A program made the translations under genes and the position numbers. Below the pieces are notes generated by a model. It saw nothing but the letters and a program-made list of their open reading frames with translations, was not told where the DNA came from and made no database searches. Below are positions 25,873-34,109 of a stretch of DNA of 64,000 bases, in pieces (position 1 is the first letter of the stretch; each line of letters starts with the position of its first letter). The stretch covers positions 62,001 through 126,000 of the forward strand of contig NZ_JAERQN010000003.1 in assembly GCF_016805305.1 (NCBI RefSeq), written 5' to 3'. This DNA is from Falsiroseomonas ponticola. GTDB taxonomy: Bacteria; Pseudomonadota; Alphaproteobacteria; Acetobacterales; Acetobacteraceae.

Positions 25873-27869
25873 TCGCGGGCGCGCCCTGGGACCTGCAGGC
25901 CGCGCTGTCCTGGGGGGCGGGCTTCGCGCTGGCGGCGCTGCTGCTGGCCCTGCTGCTCGACCGGTCCCGGCCCTTCGACCGCGTGCTGTTCACGGGCTGC
26001 GCCATGCTGCCCATCCTGGTCTACCTGCACTGGCGCATCACCCAGACCCTGCCCGCCTTCGACATGGCGTTCGAACCGCTCTGGGCGCGGCTCTTCCTGC
26101 TCTTCGAGACGATCTCCATCGCCTATACGCTCGGCGCCGCGCTGATCATGACGCGCTGTTCCGCCGCGCGGGTCCGCGCGCAGGCCGATGCGGCGGAGGC
26201 GCTGCTGGCGCGCAGCGGCGACTGGCCGGCCGTGGACATCTTCATCTGCACCTACAACGAGAAGCTGGAGGTGCTGGAGAAGGCGATCGTCTCCGCCCTC
26301 GCGCTCGACTACCCGCGCGACCGTTTCACGGTCTGGGTGCTGGACGATACGCGCCGCGGCTGGCTGCGCGACTATTGCGAGGAGGTGGGCGCCCGCTACC
26401 TGACGCGCCCGGACAACAAGGGTGCCAAGGCCGGCAACCTCAACAGCGGCTACCGGCAGACCGCGGCGATCACCGGCGCGCCGCTGATCCTGGTGCTGGA
26501 CGCCGATTTCGCGCCGCAGCGGCAGATGCTGAAGCGCATGGTCGGGCTGTTCCTGGACCCGAAGGTCGGCGTGGTGCAGACGCCGCAATTCTACTTCAAC
26601 CCCGATCCCATCCAGCACAACCTCGGCATCACCGGGTCCTGGGTGGATGACCAGCGCGTCTTCTTCGACCTGTTCCAGCCCGCCAAGGATGCCTGGGGCT
26701 GCGCCTTCTGCGTCGGCACCGGCTTCATCGTGCGCCGCGACCTGCTGGACCGCATGGGCGGCTTCCCCGAAGGCGCGGTCAGCGAGGACATCTACCTCAC
26801 CTATTCCCTGCTCCGCCGGGGCTACGAGACGCGCTGGCTGAACGAGCGCCTGTCCATCGGCCTGTCGGCGGAGGACATGGCGGAATACTGCACCCAGCGC
26901 GCGCGCTGGTGCCTCGGCACCATCCAGGTGGCCCTGCTGCGGGACGGGCCCTTCGTCGGCCGCGGCTACACCATCGGCCAGCGGCTGCACTACCTGCACG
27001 GGCTGCTGCACTGGCTGTCCAAGCCCTTCCTGCTGCTGCTGCTGCTGGGGCCCGCCATCTACTGGGTGCTCGGCGTGCCGGCCTTCCAGGCCGACCACGT
27101 CGATTTCGTCACCTACGGCGTCCCGGCGCTGGCCTGCTTCTGGATCCACAGCGCCTGGATCTCCGGCGGGCGCTCGCTGCCCCTGTTCACGGAGGTGAGC
27201 CACGCCGTCGCCGCCCTGCCCGTGACCATGTCCCTGGTCGCCGCCGCCATCCGCCCCTTCGGCCGGCCCTTCAAGGTGACGGCCAAGGGCAGGTCGCGCA
27301 CCGCCATGACCTTCAACCGCGGCTTCGCCATGGGCTTCGGCGCCATCCTGGCGGCCAATCTGGGCGGCATCGCCTGGTCCCTGATCGGCCCGGACAATCC
27401 GGTGGAGGTGGCGGCCGAGGATGTGATGAACATCGTCTGGGCCTCCATCGCCATCGTCCTCGCCCTGGTCTGCATGCTCGTCTCCTGCGAATTGCCGCGG
27501 CCGCGGGGGGAGGAGCGCTTCGATGTCCGCTGGCGCCTGCCCGGGCTCACGGTGGAGGATTGCTCCGTCAGCGGCGCGCGGCTGCGCTACGACGACCCTT
27601 CCCTGGCGCCGGCCATCGGCACGACGCTCGACCTGGTGCTGCCCGAAGTGGGCGCGGTGCGCGGGGAGGTGGTGCGCCGCGGCGCCCCCGGCGTGGTGGG
27701 CATCGCCTGGCGGATCGATGCCGTGGCGCGGCGGCGGATCATCGCCGCCCTCTTCTCCCGCGCCCCCGACAATGTGGCGCGCGCCGGCCGCCTGGGCGTG
27801 GCGCTGCGCGGCCTGTGGCGGCGGGTGCGCGACCCGGATGGCAGAAAGGCGATCCGCGGGCCGGGCTGA
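25869..27869 (+). CDS. Cellulose-synthase-like family 2 glycosyltransferase with PilZ domain (BgsA-like)
   Basis: 666 residues. Membrane helices flank a GT2 core with the processive motifs VLDD (about 157), DAD (about 210), SED in place of TED (about 305) and QRARW (about 342), then four or so further helices. The C-terminal 100 residues form a PilZ domain with RFDVR (RxxxR, about 549) and DCSVSG (DxSxxG, about 563), the two motifs that bind cyclic di-GMP. A beta-glucan or related polymer made on cyclic-di-GMP command is the likely job. No BcsB, BcsC or cellulase gene is present, so ordinary cellulose synthase is less likely. Confidence 0.88.
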   Translation: MIAGAPWDLQAALSWGAGFALAALLLALLLDRSRPFDRVLFTGCAMLPILVYLHWRITQTLPAFDMAFEPLWARLFLLFETISIAYTLGAALIMTRCSAARVRAQADAAEALLARSGDWPAVDIFICTYNEKLEVLEKAIVSALALDYPRDRFTVWVLDDTRRGWLRDYCEEVGARYLTRPDNKGAKAGNLNSGYRQTAAITGAPLILVLDADFAPQRQMLKRMVGLFLDPKVGVVQTPQFYFNPDPIQHNLGITGSWVDDQRVFFDLFQPAKDAWGCAFCVGTGFIVRRDLLDRMGGFPEGAVSEDIYLTYSLLRRGYETRWLNERLSIGLSAEDMAEYCTQRARWCLGTIQVALLRDGPFVGRGYTIGQRLHYLHGLLHWLSKPFLLLLLLGPAIYWVLGVPAFQADHVDFVTYGVPALACFWIHSAWISGGRSLPLFTEVSHAVAALPVTMSLVAAAIRPFGRPFKVTAKGRSRTAMTFNRGFAMGFGAILAANLGGIAWSLIGPDNPVEVAAEDVMNIVWASIAIVLALVCMLVSCELPRPRGEERFDVRWRLPGLTVEDCSVSGARLRYDDPSLAPAIGTTLDLVLPEVGAVRGEVVRRGAPGVVGIAWRIDAVARRRIIAALFSRAPDNVARAGRLGVALRGLWRRVRDPDGRKAIRGPG

Positions 27870-27925
27870 CGGAACCCGGCCGCGCCCCTGCGCGTCTTCG
27901 CCCACAACACCGCGTGAGGCCCGAC

Positions 27926-28354
27926 ATGCCGTTCAGGGGGAAGCCGCCGGGATCCGGATCGGGGGAGATGTCGCGCCGCACCGCGGCGTTGCGGCCGCCC
28001 ATCGCGCTGGACCCCGCCGCCGCCACCCGCGCCCGGTCGCTGCGCCGCCAGGGGATGGAGCCGGACGCCATCGCCGCCCGCTTCGGCGTGCCGGTGGAGG
28101 AGGTGGAGAAGGCGCTGGTGCAGATGCGCTCCCCCCGGCCGGAGACGACGCGGGGCACGCTGAACGTGACGCTGGCCGCGCATCGCCTGGTGATGGCCGA
28201 ACGTCGGGGCGACGAACCGCTGTGGCGCACCATGGACCGGATGCTCGACGAATTGCTGCGGCTGCGTGCCGCCGCCGCGCGCCGCGGCCGGCCCCGGCGG
28301 CGCCAGGGCCTGGCCCCGGCGCTGCCGCTGCTGGACCCTATGCCGGAACGATGA
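27926..28354 (+). CDS. Small basic helix-turn-helix-like protein, unknown
   Basis: A 142-residue product with no family I can name. Residues around 30-68 (TRARSLRRQGMEPDAIAARFGVPVEEV) read like a resolvase-type helix-turn-helix. A helical middle and a very basic tail (RRGRPRRRQ) follow. It lies 57 bases after the glycosyltransferase on the same strand and may be the third gene of that operon. Its last 17 bases overlap the end of the gene on the other strand. An internal ATG at 27968 is an alternative start. Gene status rests on the HTH-like pattern and context only. Confidence 0.55.
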   Translation: MPFRGKPPGSGSGEMSRRTAALRPPIALDPAAATRARSLRRQGMEPDAIAARFGVPVEEVEKALVQMRSPRPETTRGTLNVTLAAHRLVMAERRGDEPLWRTMDRMLDELLRLRAAAARRGRPRRRQGLAPALPLLDPMPER

Positions 28355-29201
28355 AGGGCTTCGCGGCCTCGTCATAGGTGCCGTAGCCCAGCGTCGCGTT
28401 GTGCACCGCCGGCGGCAGCGCCAGGTCGCTCGCCGCCTTGCCGGCCCGCAGCGCCGCCAGGCCGGACTGGATGCCGGCGATGGCGGGGGAGAGCATGGCG
28501 GTCGGGTAGGTGCCGATCTTGAGGCCCAGCTGCTCCGCCAGGCTGCGGTCCGGGATGATGCGGTTGCCGCCGGGCGAGAGCACCGCGAAATGCGGCCGGC
28601 CCTTCGAGGCTTCCACCGCGCGGCGGATCTCGGCCTCATCCGCCGGGCTGTCGAGGAAGAGGATGTCGGCGCCTTCCTCCACATACATCTCGATCCGCGC
28701 CACCGCCTCGTCGATCCCCCGGGTGGGGCGGCAATCCGTGCGGGCGCAGATCAGGATGCCGCTTTCCTTCGCGGCCTGGACGGCGGCGCGGATCTTCATG
28801 CGCGCCTCCTCCCGCGGGATGCAGGGCTTGCCGGCGGCGGTCAGCGCGCGCGGCGTCACCTTGTCCTCGATCAGCACGGCGGCGGCGCCGGCGCGGCCAT
28901 AGGCGGCGACCGTGCGCTGCACGTTCATGGCGTTGCCGTAGCCATGGTCGCCATCGGCCAGGATCAGCGTCTTCGGCGCGGCGTTGCGCACCATGGTGAA
29001 GCTGTCGAACATCTCACCGAAGGAGATCAGGTCGAGGTCCGGCCCGCCGAGCCGGCTGGCCGCGACGCAGGAGCCGGAGAGGAAGGCGGTCTCGAACCCG
29101 GCTTCGGAGGCCAGGCGCGCGGAAATGCCGTCCCAGACCGCGGGCATGGTGACGAAATCGGGCCGGGCCAGCAGGGCGCGCAGGCGATCGGGCGGGGTCA
29201 T
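28338..29201 (-). CDS. Isocitrate lyase/PEP mutase superfamily enzyme
   Basis: A 287-residue TIM-barrel enzyme. Family marks are the substrate loop SGSCVAASRLGGPD, the metal-site DGDHGYGN, the LIEDK strand and ICARTDC. The KKCGH catalytic loop of true isocitrate lyase is absent (here VTPRALTAAGKPC), so it belongs with oxaloacetate decarboxylases, methylisocitrate-like lyases or carboxyphosphonoenolpyruvate mutases; the exact reaction is open. It stands alone and ends against the small HTH-like gene. Upstream is a 463-base non-coding region. Confidence 0.85.
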   Translation of the reverse strand: MTPPDRLRALLARPDFVTMPAVWDGISARLASEAGFETAFLSGSCVAASRLGGPDLDLISFGEMFDSFTMVRNAAPKTLILADGDHGYGNAMNVQRTVAAYGRAGAAAVLIEDKVTPRALTAAGKPCIPREEARMKIRAAVQAAKESGILICARTDCRPTRGIDEAVARIEMYVEEGADILFLDSPADEAEIRRAVEASKGRPHFAVLSPGGNRIIPDRSLAEQLGLKIGTYPTAMLSPAIAGIQSGLAALRAGKAASDLALPPAVHNATLGYGTYDEAAKPFIVPA

Positions 29202-29357
29202 GGGCGCTTCCTCGAGGATTGGCGGCGATCACGGTGCCGCCGCGCCGCCATGCAACAACCCCGCGCCAGGCGTGGCAAGGCCGCGGCCTCGCCGGCACCG
29301 CGCCCGTGGCGTTGCGCGACCCGGGCGAAGCCGCGGTTCCGGCCGTGCAGCCGCGCG

Positions 29358-29395
29358 AAAAAAAGAAGGCCGCCTGCCCGTGGGGGCGGCGGCCT
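29358..29395 (-). terminator. Intrinsic terminator on the minus strand
   Basis: An eight-base perfect stem AGGCCGCC/GGCGGCCT with an inner GCCC/GGGC pairing (29367-29395), followed on the minus strand by TTCTTTTTTT. It is the cleanest U-run terminator of the window. It lies about 270 bases beyond the LysR stop, so it probably ends a separate short transcript or a long 3' UTR. Confidence 0.8.
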
Positions 29396-29520
29396 AGTCA
29401 AACAGGGAGGCTTCACGTCTGGGAGACGAAGGGGTTCGGGAGAGTGTCCCGAGTGACCCTGAGCCAGCGTCGCCGCCGGCACACCCAGAACATAGTGCTG
29501 CGCTGCGGCATGGAGGATTG
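29358..29520 (-). ncRNA. Candidate structured small RNA or 3'-UTR RNA
   Basis: On the minus strand three hairpins follow one another. The first, at 29432-29459, has the inner stem TCGGGA/TCCCGA extended by GGGT/ACCC. The second, at 29411-29431, has CTTC-GTCT paired with AGAC-GAAG. The third is the terminator with its U-run. C-rich single-stranded pieces such as GCCTCCCTG lie between them. No convincing protein is encoded. The 5' end is unknown and no clear promoter was found, so the start is arbitrary. The rest of the gap up to 29664 holds nothing I can name. Confidence 0.35.
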
Positions 29521-29664
29521 GTGAATTGGCGGTAGCCGACATGCGCGTGACGCATGGGTAAGCGGGAGGCCTGCGCGAACGGAAAAATACTGGCGAGTTT
29601 TCTCAGCCCGCGGAACATCGCCGCAGGCATCCCCCCACGGCCCGGCGTACGATCATGCCGACGA

Positions 29665-30573
29665 TCAGGCCGCGCCGTTGATCCGCGAGGGGGCGGCGAG
29701 CTCCGCCACCAGGAAGTCGCGGAACACCGCGACCCGCTTGGAGTGCCGCAGCTCCTCCGGATAGACGAAATACGCCTCGATCCGCGGCGCCTTCAGCTCC
29801 GGCAGCACCTGCACCAGCCCGTCCAGCTCCTCCCCCATGTAGTCGGGCAGGGCGGCGAGGCCGAGGCCGCTGCGCACCGCGGCCAGGATGCCGGGCAGGG
29901 AGTTCATCTCCAGCACCGCGCGGCGTGAGGAGCCTGGCCGGCGCCCCGCCTCGCTCAGCCAGTTCACGCTCTCCACCGGCGGGCGGTAGTCGCCATAGAC
30001 GATCATGCGATGGGCATCGAGGTCCTCGGCCCGCTGCGGCATCCCGGCCGTCTTCAGGTAGTCCGGCGCGCCGCAGACCCGCCAGCCGAAGGTGCCGAGG
30101 TTCCGCTGGATCAGGTCCGGCTGCCGCGGCGGATGCATGCGGATTGCAACGTCGGCCTCCCGCATCGCGAGGTCGAGGTCCGCGTCGTCCAGCAGCACCG
30201 TCAGCGTCACGTCGGGGTGCATGGCCATGAAGCGGCGGAGCCGCGGCGCCAGCCACACGCTGCCGAAGCCCGTCGTGGTGGTGACCTTGAGCCGCCCGGT
30301 CGGTCTTTCCCGGCTTTCCGTCAGCAGCGCTTCGGTCATCGCCAGCTTGGCGAAGACCTCGCGCACGGCGCGGTTCAGCGTCTCCCCCTGCTCGGTCAGG
30401 ATCAGGCCGCGCGCATGGCGGTGGAACAGCGGAACCTGCAGCGCCTCCTCCAGCGCCTGGATCTGGCGCGAGACGGCGGATTGGGAAAGGTTCAGCGTCT
30501 CCCCGGCATGGGTGAAGGACCCGGCCTCGGCGACGGCGTGGAAGACCCGCAGCTTGTCCCAGTCCAGCGGCAT
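29665..30573 (-). CDS. LysR-family transcriptional regulator
   Basis: A 302-residue regulator. The N-terminal winged HTH reads LRVFHAVAEAGSFTHAGETLNLSQSAVSRQIQALEE, followed by the linker helix and a two-lobed effector domain (LKVTTTTGFGSVWLAPRL onward). The ATG at 30573 gives MPLDWDKLRVF; a longer open frame upstream has no similarity. It lies 127 bases below the thioredoxin reductase gene on the same strand. The trio Lrp, TrxB and LysR recurs in alphaproteobacteria as I recall, but its targets are unknown. Confidence 0.93.
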   Translation of the reverse strand: MPLDWDKLRVFHAVAEAGSFTHAGETLNLSQSAVSRQIQALEEALQVPLFHRHARGLILTEQGETLNRAVREVFAKLAMTEALLTESRERPTGRLKVTTTTGFGSVWLAPRLRRFMAMHPDVTLTVLLDDADLDLAMREADVAIRMHPPRQPDLIQRNLGTFGWRVCGAPDYLKTAGMPQRAEDLDAHRMIVYGDYRPPVESVNWLSEAGRRPGSSRRAVLEMNSLPGILAAVRSGLGLAALPDYMGEELDGLVQVLPELKAPRIEAYFVYPEELRHSKRVAVFRDFLVAELAAPSRINGAA

Positions 30574-30700
30574 GCCCGCGCGCTCTCCCAGCTCTCGATT
30601 CGGCGCGCAGGCTGCCATGCAATGATGGCGCTTGAGTAGGCTTTGCCTGACATCGGCGACAGGTTTTTTCCATGGCCCCTTCAGGAGGAGCCGCGCAGCC

Positions 30701-31681
30701 TCAATCCCAGGCGGCCAGGGCCGGCGCATCGGCCGGCACATGGGCCAGGAACTTCTCCGCCTCCAGCGCCGCCATGCAGCCCGTGCCGGCCGCCGTCACC
30801 GCCTGGCGATAAATCCGGTCCTGCACATCGCCGGCGGCGAAGACGCCGGCGATGCTGGTCTGGGTCGTGCCGGGCTTCGTCACGATATAGCCGTCCCCGT
30901 CCATGCCGAGCTGGCCCTTGAACAGCGCCGTCGCCGGATCATGCCCGATCGCCACGAACAGCCCGTGCACGGCCAGTTCCGACCGCTCCCCGGTCTTCAG
31001 GTTCCTGAGCGCCACGCCGCGCGCCACCGGCACACGGCCGGAGGGGTCGGCCAGCACGCTTTCCACCGCCGTGTCCCAGAGGCAGGTGATGTTCGCCTTG
31101 GCGAAGAGGCGCTGCTGCAGGATCTTCTCGCTGCGCAGCGAGTCGCGCCGGTGGATCAGCGTGACGTGCCGCGCCAGGTTCGAGAGGTAGAGCGCCTCCT
31201 CCGTCGCGGAGTTGCCGCCGCCGACCACCGCCACGTCCTTGCCCCGGTAGAAGAAGCCGTCGCAGGTGGCGCAGGCGGAGACGCCGAAGCCCGACAGCTC
31301 CTTCTCCCCGGGGATGCCGAGCCAGCGGGCCTGCGCCCCCGTCGCGATCACCAGCGCCTCCGCCACATAGGTCACGCCGCTGTCGCCCGTGCAGCGGAAG
31401 GGGCGGCGGGAGAGATCGACGGCGGTGATGACGTCCTGCTCGATCCGCGCGCCGACATGCAGCGCCTGCGCCTGCATCTGCTCCATCAGCCAGGGCCCCT
31501 GGATCGGGCCGGCAAAGCCAGGAAAATTCTCGACATCGGTGGTGATGGTCAGCTGCCCGCCCGGCTGCATGCCGGCCACGACCAGCGGCTGCAGCCCCGC
31601 GCGGGCGGCGTAGATCGCGGCGGTGTAGCCGGCGGGGCCGGCACCGAGGATCAGCAGGCGGGTCGTGATGGTCTGGGACAC
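30701..31681 (-). CDS. trxB: Thioredoxin-disulfide reductase
   Basis: A 326-residue FAD/NADPH enzyme that keeps thioredoxin reduced in the cytosol. The FAD-binding GAGPAG is at residues 13-18, the redox pair CATC at 137-140, and the NADPH-binding [10 protein letters not shown] follows. Near the end [10 protein letters not shown] binds FAD. Full length. It is divergent from the Lrp-type regulator over 152 bases that contain a 15-base palindrome, so Lrp control is plausible. Confidence 0.97.
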   Translation of the reverse strand: MSQTITTRLLILGAGPAGYTAAIYAARAGLQPLVVAGMQPGGQLTITTDVENFPGFAGPIQGPWLMEQMQAQALHVGARIEQDVITAVDLSRRPFRCTGDSGVTYVAEALVIATGAQARWLGIPGEKELSGFGVSACATCDGFFYRGKDVAVVGGGNSATEEALYLSNLARHVTLIHRRDSLRSEKILQQRLFAKANITCLWDTAVESVLADPSGRVPVARGVALRNLKTGERSELAVHGLFVAIGHDPATALFKGQLGMDGDGYIVTKPGTTQTSIAGVFAAGDVQDRIYRQAVTAAGTGCMAALEAEKFLAHVPADAPALAAWD

Positions 31682-31785
31682 GGGCGGGGAATCCGTTGCG
31701 GTCGGGGTCTTCGGGCAGGGATATCGGCGCCCGCGGCGGAATGCTCAACCTCCCCCCGTCCGGCCATCTTGCAGACATGGTTCAA

Positions 31786-31800
31786 CGCAAGGATATTGCG
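31786..31800. promoter_or_regulatory. Palindrome between trxB and lrp, possible Lrp-type operator
   Basis: CGCAA-GGATA-TTGCG is a perfect five-base inverted repeat with a five-base centre, the 15-base size typical of Lrp/AsnC sites. It overlaps a possible promoter for the regulator gene (TTGCAG at 31769, 17 bases, GATATT at 31792). It is 34 bases before the proposed lrp ATG. Confidence 0.4.
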
Positions 31801-31833
31801 CGCATAACGCTGACCGGGACATTTCACCGCGCC

Positions 31834-32328
31834 ATGACGGACGCCGCTGCCCAGGACATCGACCAGGTGGACCGCCACATCCTGGCGGAGCTGCAAGGCG
31901 ATGGCCGGATGACCAATGTGGAACTGGCGCGCCGCGTCGGCCTCTCCGCGCCGCCCTGCCTGCGCCGCGTGCGGCGGCTGGAGGAACAGGGCGTGATCCG
32001 CGGCTACCATGCGGACCTAGACCCCCATGTGCTGGGGTGGGAGATCACCTTCTTCGCCCTGGTGGGGCTGGAGACGCAGAAGCAGGCCGTGCTCGCCGCC
32101 TTCGAGGCGATGGTCTGCGAATGGCCGGAAGTGCGAGAATGCCACATGATCCGCGGCGGCGGCGACTTCATGCTGCGCTTGGTCGCCCGCGACACGGCGC
32201 ATGAGAACCAGCTGACCGCCCGCCTGACCGGCGCGCCCAATGTGCTGCGCGTGCAGACGCTGCAGACCATCCACACCGCCAAGGACCAGACGGGCGTGCC
32301 GATCGACCGGGAAGGCACCGCGGGGTGA
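31834..32328 (+). CDS. Lrp/AsnC-family transcriptional regulator
   Basis: A 164-residue regulator with the N-terminal HTH (DQVDRHILAELQGDGRMTNVELARRVGLSAPPCLRRVRRLEE) and the C-terminal RAM domain that forms octamers and binds amino acids. I use the ATG at 31834; an in-frame ATG at 31777 would add an atypical 19 residues. Divergent from trxB. The next gene, an exported hydrolase, starts with GTG inside its stop codon, so they are coupled. Confidence 0.93.
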   Translation: MTDAAAQDIDQVDRHILAELQGDGRMTNVELARRVGLSAPPCLRRVRRLEEQGVIRGYHADLDPHVLGWEITFFALVGLETQKQAVLAAFEAMVCEWPEVRECHMIRGGGDFMLRLVARDTAHENQLTARLTGAPNVLRVQTLQTIHTAKDQTGVPIDREGTAG

Positions 32329-33638
32329 GCTGGCTGCGCCGTGCGTCGCTGGCGCTTGCGCTGCTGCTGCCCGCGGCGGCGCGGGCGGAGGTCGCGCCGG
32401 CCGATTGCCCCCCCGGCCTGCCCGCCGGTACCACCTGCCTGCGGGGCCAGGACGGCAACGGCGCCTGGCTGCTGCTGGCGCGCCCGGCCAACTGGCATGG
32501 CGGCCTCGTCACCCACATCTTCGGCGGGCCCCGCATGGCGCCGCCGGCGCGGGAGACGACGGACGAGGACCTGATCCGCTACCAGGAATTCCTGGCCGAG
32601 GGCTGGGCCTGGGCTTCCTCCAGCCGCCGCCGGGAAGGCTTCGGCATCCGCCGGGCCGGCGAGGACACGCTGGCCGCGACCCGTGCCGCCGAAGCCGCCT
32701 TCGGCCGCCCGCGCCTCAGCGTGCTGCATGGCCAGTCCTGGGGCGGGGCGGTCGCGGCCAAGGCGATCGAGACACTGAACGAGCCGGATGGGGAGGGGCG
32801 CCGCCCCTGGCAGGCCGCGCTGCTCACCTCCGCCGTCCTGGCCGGGCCGACGCGGGCCTATGACATGCGGGTCGATCTCCGCGCCGCCTTCCAGGCGGTC
32901 TGCGGCACGCATCCAAGGCCGGAGGAGCCGCAATACCCCGTGACGCTCGGCCTGCCCCAGGGCCAGGCGATGACGCGGGAGGCGCTGATGGACCGCTACC
33001 TCGCCTGCACCGGCGCCGATCTGGCGCCGGAAGCGCGCACACCGGCGCAGCGCCAGGCGATGGCCGACCTCTCCGCCGCGAGCCGCATCACCGAATGGGC
33101 GATTCCCGGGCACCTGATGTGGGCAACCACGGTCTTCGCCGATATCGCCTGGCGGATGATGGAAGGCCGCAGCGCCTTCGGGAATGCGGGGGTGCGCTAC
33201 AGCGGCACCAGCGACGATGCCGCCTTCAACGCCCGCGTGCCGCGCATCGCGGCCGATCCCGATGCCCGTGCCCGGCTCGCCGCCGATGGCGACCCCACCG
33301 GGGCCATCGCCATCCCCGTCCTGACGCTCCACGGCATCGCCGACAGCACCGTCTTCGTGGAGCACGAGGCCGCCTATCGCGCGACGCTGGAGGCCGCGGG
33401 CACCGCGCATCTGCTGGCGCAGGTCTTTGTCGATGACGGGGAGCACAACAAGCTCTCCGCCGCGCTCTACCCCGCCGCGCTGGCCGCGCTGGCCGACTGG
33501 GCGGAGACTCGGCGCCGCCCCACGCCGGGGGAGGTGCGCGGGCGCTGCGAGGCGCTGCGCGCGCGCTACGCCGGCGAATGCCGCGTGCTGTCGGGCTACA
33601 CGCCGCCTTCCTGGGAGTCGCGGGTCAATCCCCGTTGA
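32325..33638 (+). CDS. Exported alpha/beta-hydrolase-like protein
   Basis: A 437-residue secreted protein. The signal peptide ends near AARA, and a Cys pair follows early in the mature part. A nucleophile elbow HGQSWGG, a strand LHGIADSTVF carrying a likely catalytic Asp, and DDGEHNKLS carrying a histidine make a plausible Ser-Asp-His triad. No known subfamily was recognised; the fold call is from these motifs. It begins with GTG overlapping the Lrp stop by four bases, and its end overlaps the GFA gene on the other strand by 14 bases. Confidence 0.72.
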   Translation: MSWLRRASLALALLLPAAARAEVAPADCPPGLPAGTTCLRGQDGNGAWLLLARPANWHGGLVTHIFGGPRMAPPARETTDEDLIRYQEFLAEGWAWASSSRRREGFGIRRAGEDTLAATRAAEAAFGRPRLSVLHGQSWGGAVAAKAIETLNEPDGEGRRPWQAALLTSAVLAGPTRAYDMRVDLRAAFQAVCGTHPRPEEPQYPVTLGLPQGQAMTREALMDRYLACTGADLAPEARTPAQRQAMADLSAASRITEWAIPGHLMWATTVFADIAWRMMEGRSAFGNAGVRYSGTSDDAAFNARVPRIAADPDARARLAADGDPTGAIAIPVLTLHGIADSTVFVEHEAAYRATLEAAGTAHLLAQVFVDDGEHNKLSAALYPAALAALADWAETRRRPTPGEVRGRCEALRARYAGECRVLSGYTPPSWESRVNPR

Positions 33639-34104
33639 AGGCGGCCGCGCTGAGCACCGCCTGCCGCCGCGCCAGGCTTTCCGCCGGCCAGAGTTCCTCG
33701 CGGTCGTAATACTCCGGCACCGCCGGCACGCCGTGCGGCAGCACCACCCAGGGCTGCTTCGAACTGGTGAAGATGTGGATGTCGGGCGGCCAGGAATCCG
33801 GGTCCTCCAGCGTGCCGACGCGGAGGAAGGCGAAGCGCGGGCCAGCGCCGGGATAATGGCTCCAGACCGCGACGCGGCAGGTGGGGCAGCGCAGAATCTT
33901 CTGGCCGCGGCCGCTGGCCGACGGCGTGTCCACCAGCTCCGGCGCCTCCGCCACCAGGCGGATGCGGTCGGTCTCGATCATCGCGTTGATGGCGAAGGCC
34001 GAACCCGTTTCCCGCTGGCACCAGCGGCAATGGCAGGCATGGACGAAGAGGGGCCTCGACGTGACCTCGTAGCGGATGCGGCGGCAGGTGCAGTGCCCCC
34101 GCAT
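33625..34104 (-). CDS. GFA family (glutathione-dependent formaldehyde-activating-like) zinc protein
   Basis: A 159-residue beta-rich zinc protein with the GFA cysteine pattern: CTC at the N-terminus, ACHCRWC around residues 23-29 and RCPTC in the middle. The founding enzyme joins formaldehyde to glutathione, but most members have unproved activity. It follows the threonine deaminase gene by five bases on the same strand and ends the carA-to-GFA array. Its tail overlaps the hydrolase gene. Confidence 0.88.
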   Translation of the reverse strand: MRGHCTCRRIRYEVTSRPLFVHACHCRWCQRETGSAFAINAMIETDRIRLVAEAPELVDTPSASGRGQKILRCPTCRVAVWSHYPGAGPRFAFLRVGTLEDPDSWPPDIHIFTSSKQPWVVLPHGVPAVPEYYDREELWPAESLARRQAVLSAAAFNGD

Positions 34105-34109
34105 GGCGA

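Noticed and set aside
25869..27869. Plain cellulose synthase BcsA
   Set aside because: The catalytic motif SED, the missing bcsB/bcsC/bcsZ and the HlyD-like partner argue for another polymer, though BcsA-like ancestry is clear.
25671..27905. A 744-codon minus-strand frame over the glycosyltransferase
   Set aside because: Shadow of the GT2 gene, with no family motif.
29394..29630. A 78-codon minus-strand frame ending next to the terminator
   Set aside because: No ribosome site, no similarity or domain, and the same bases form conserved-looking hairpins; an RNA is the better guess.
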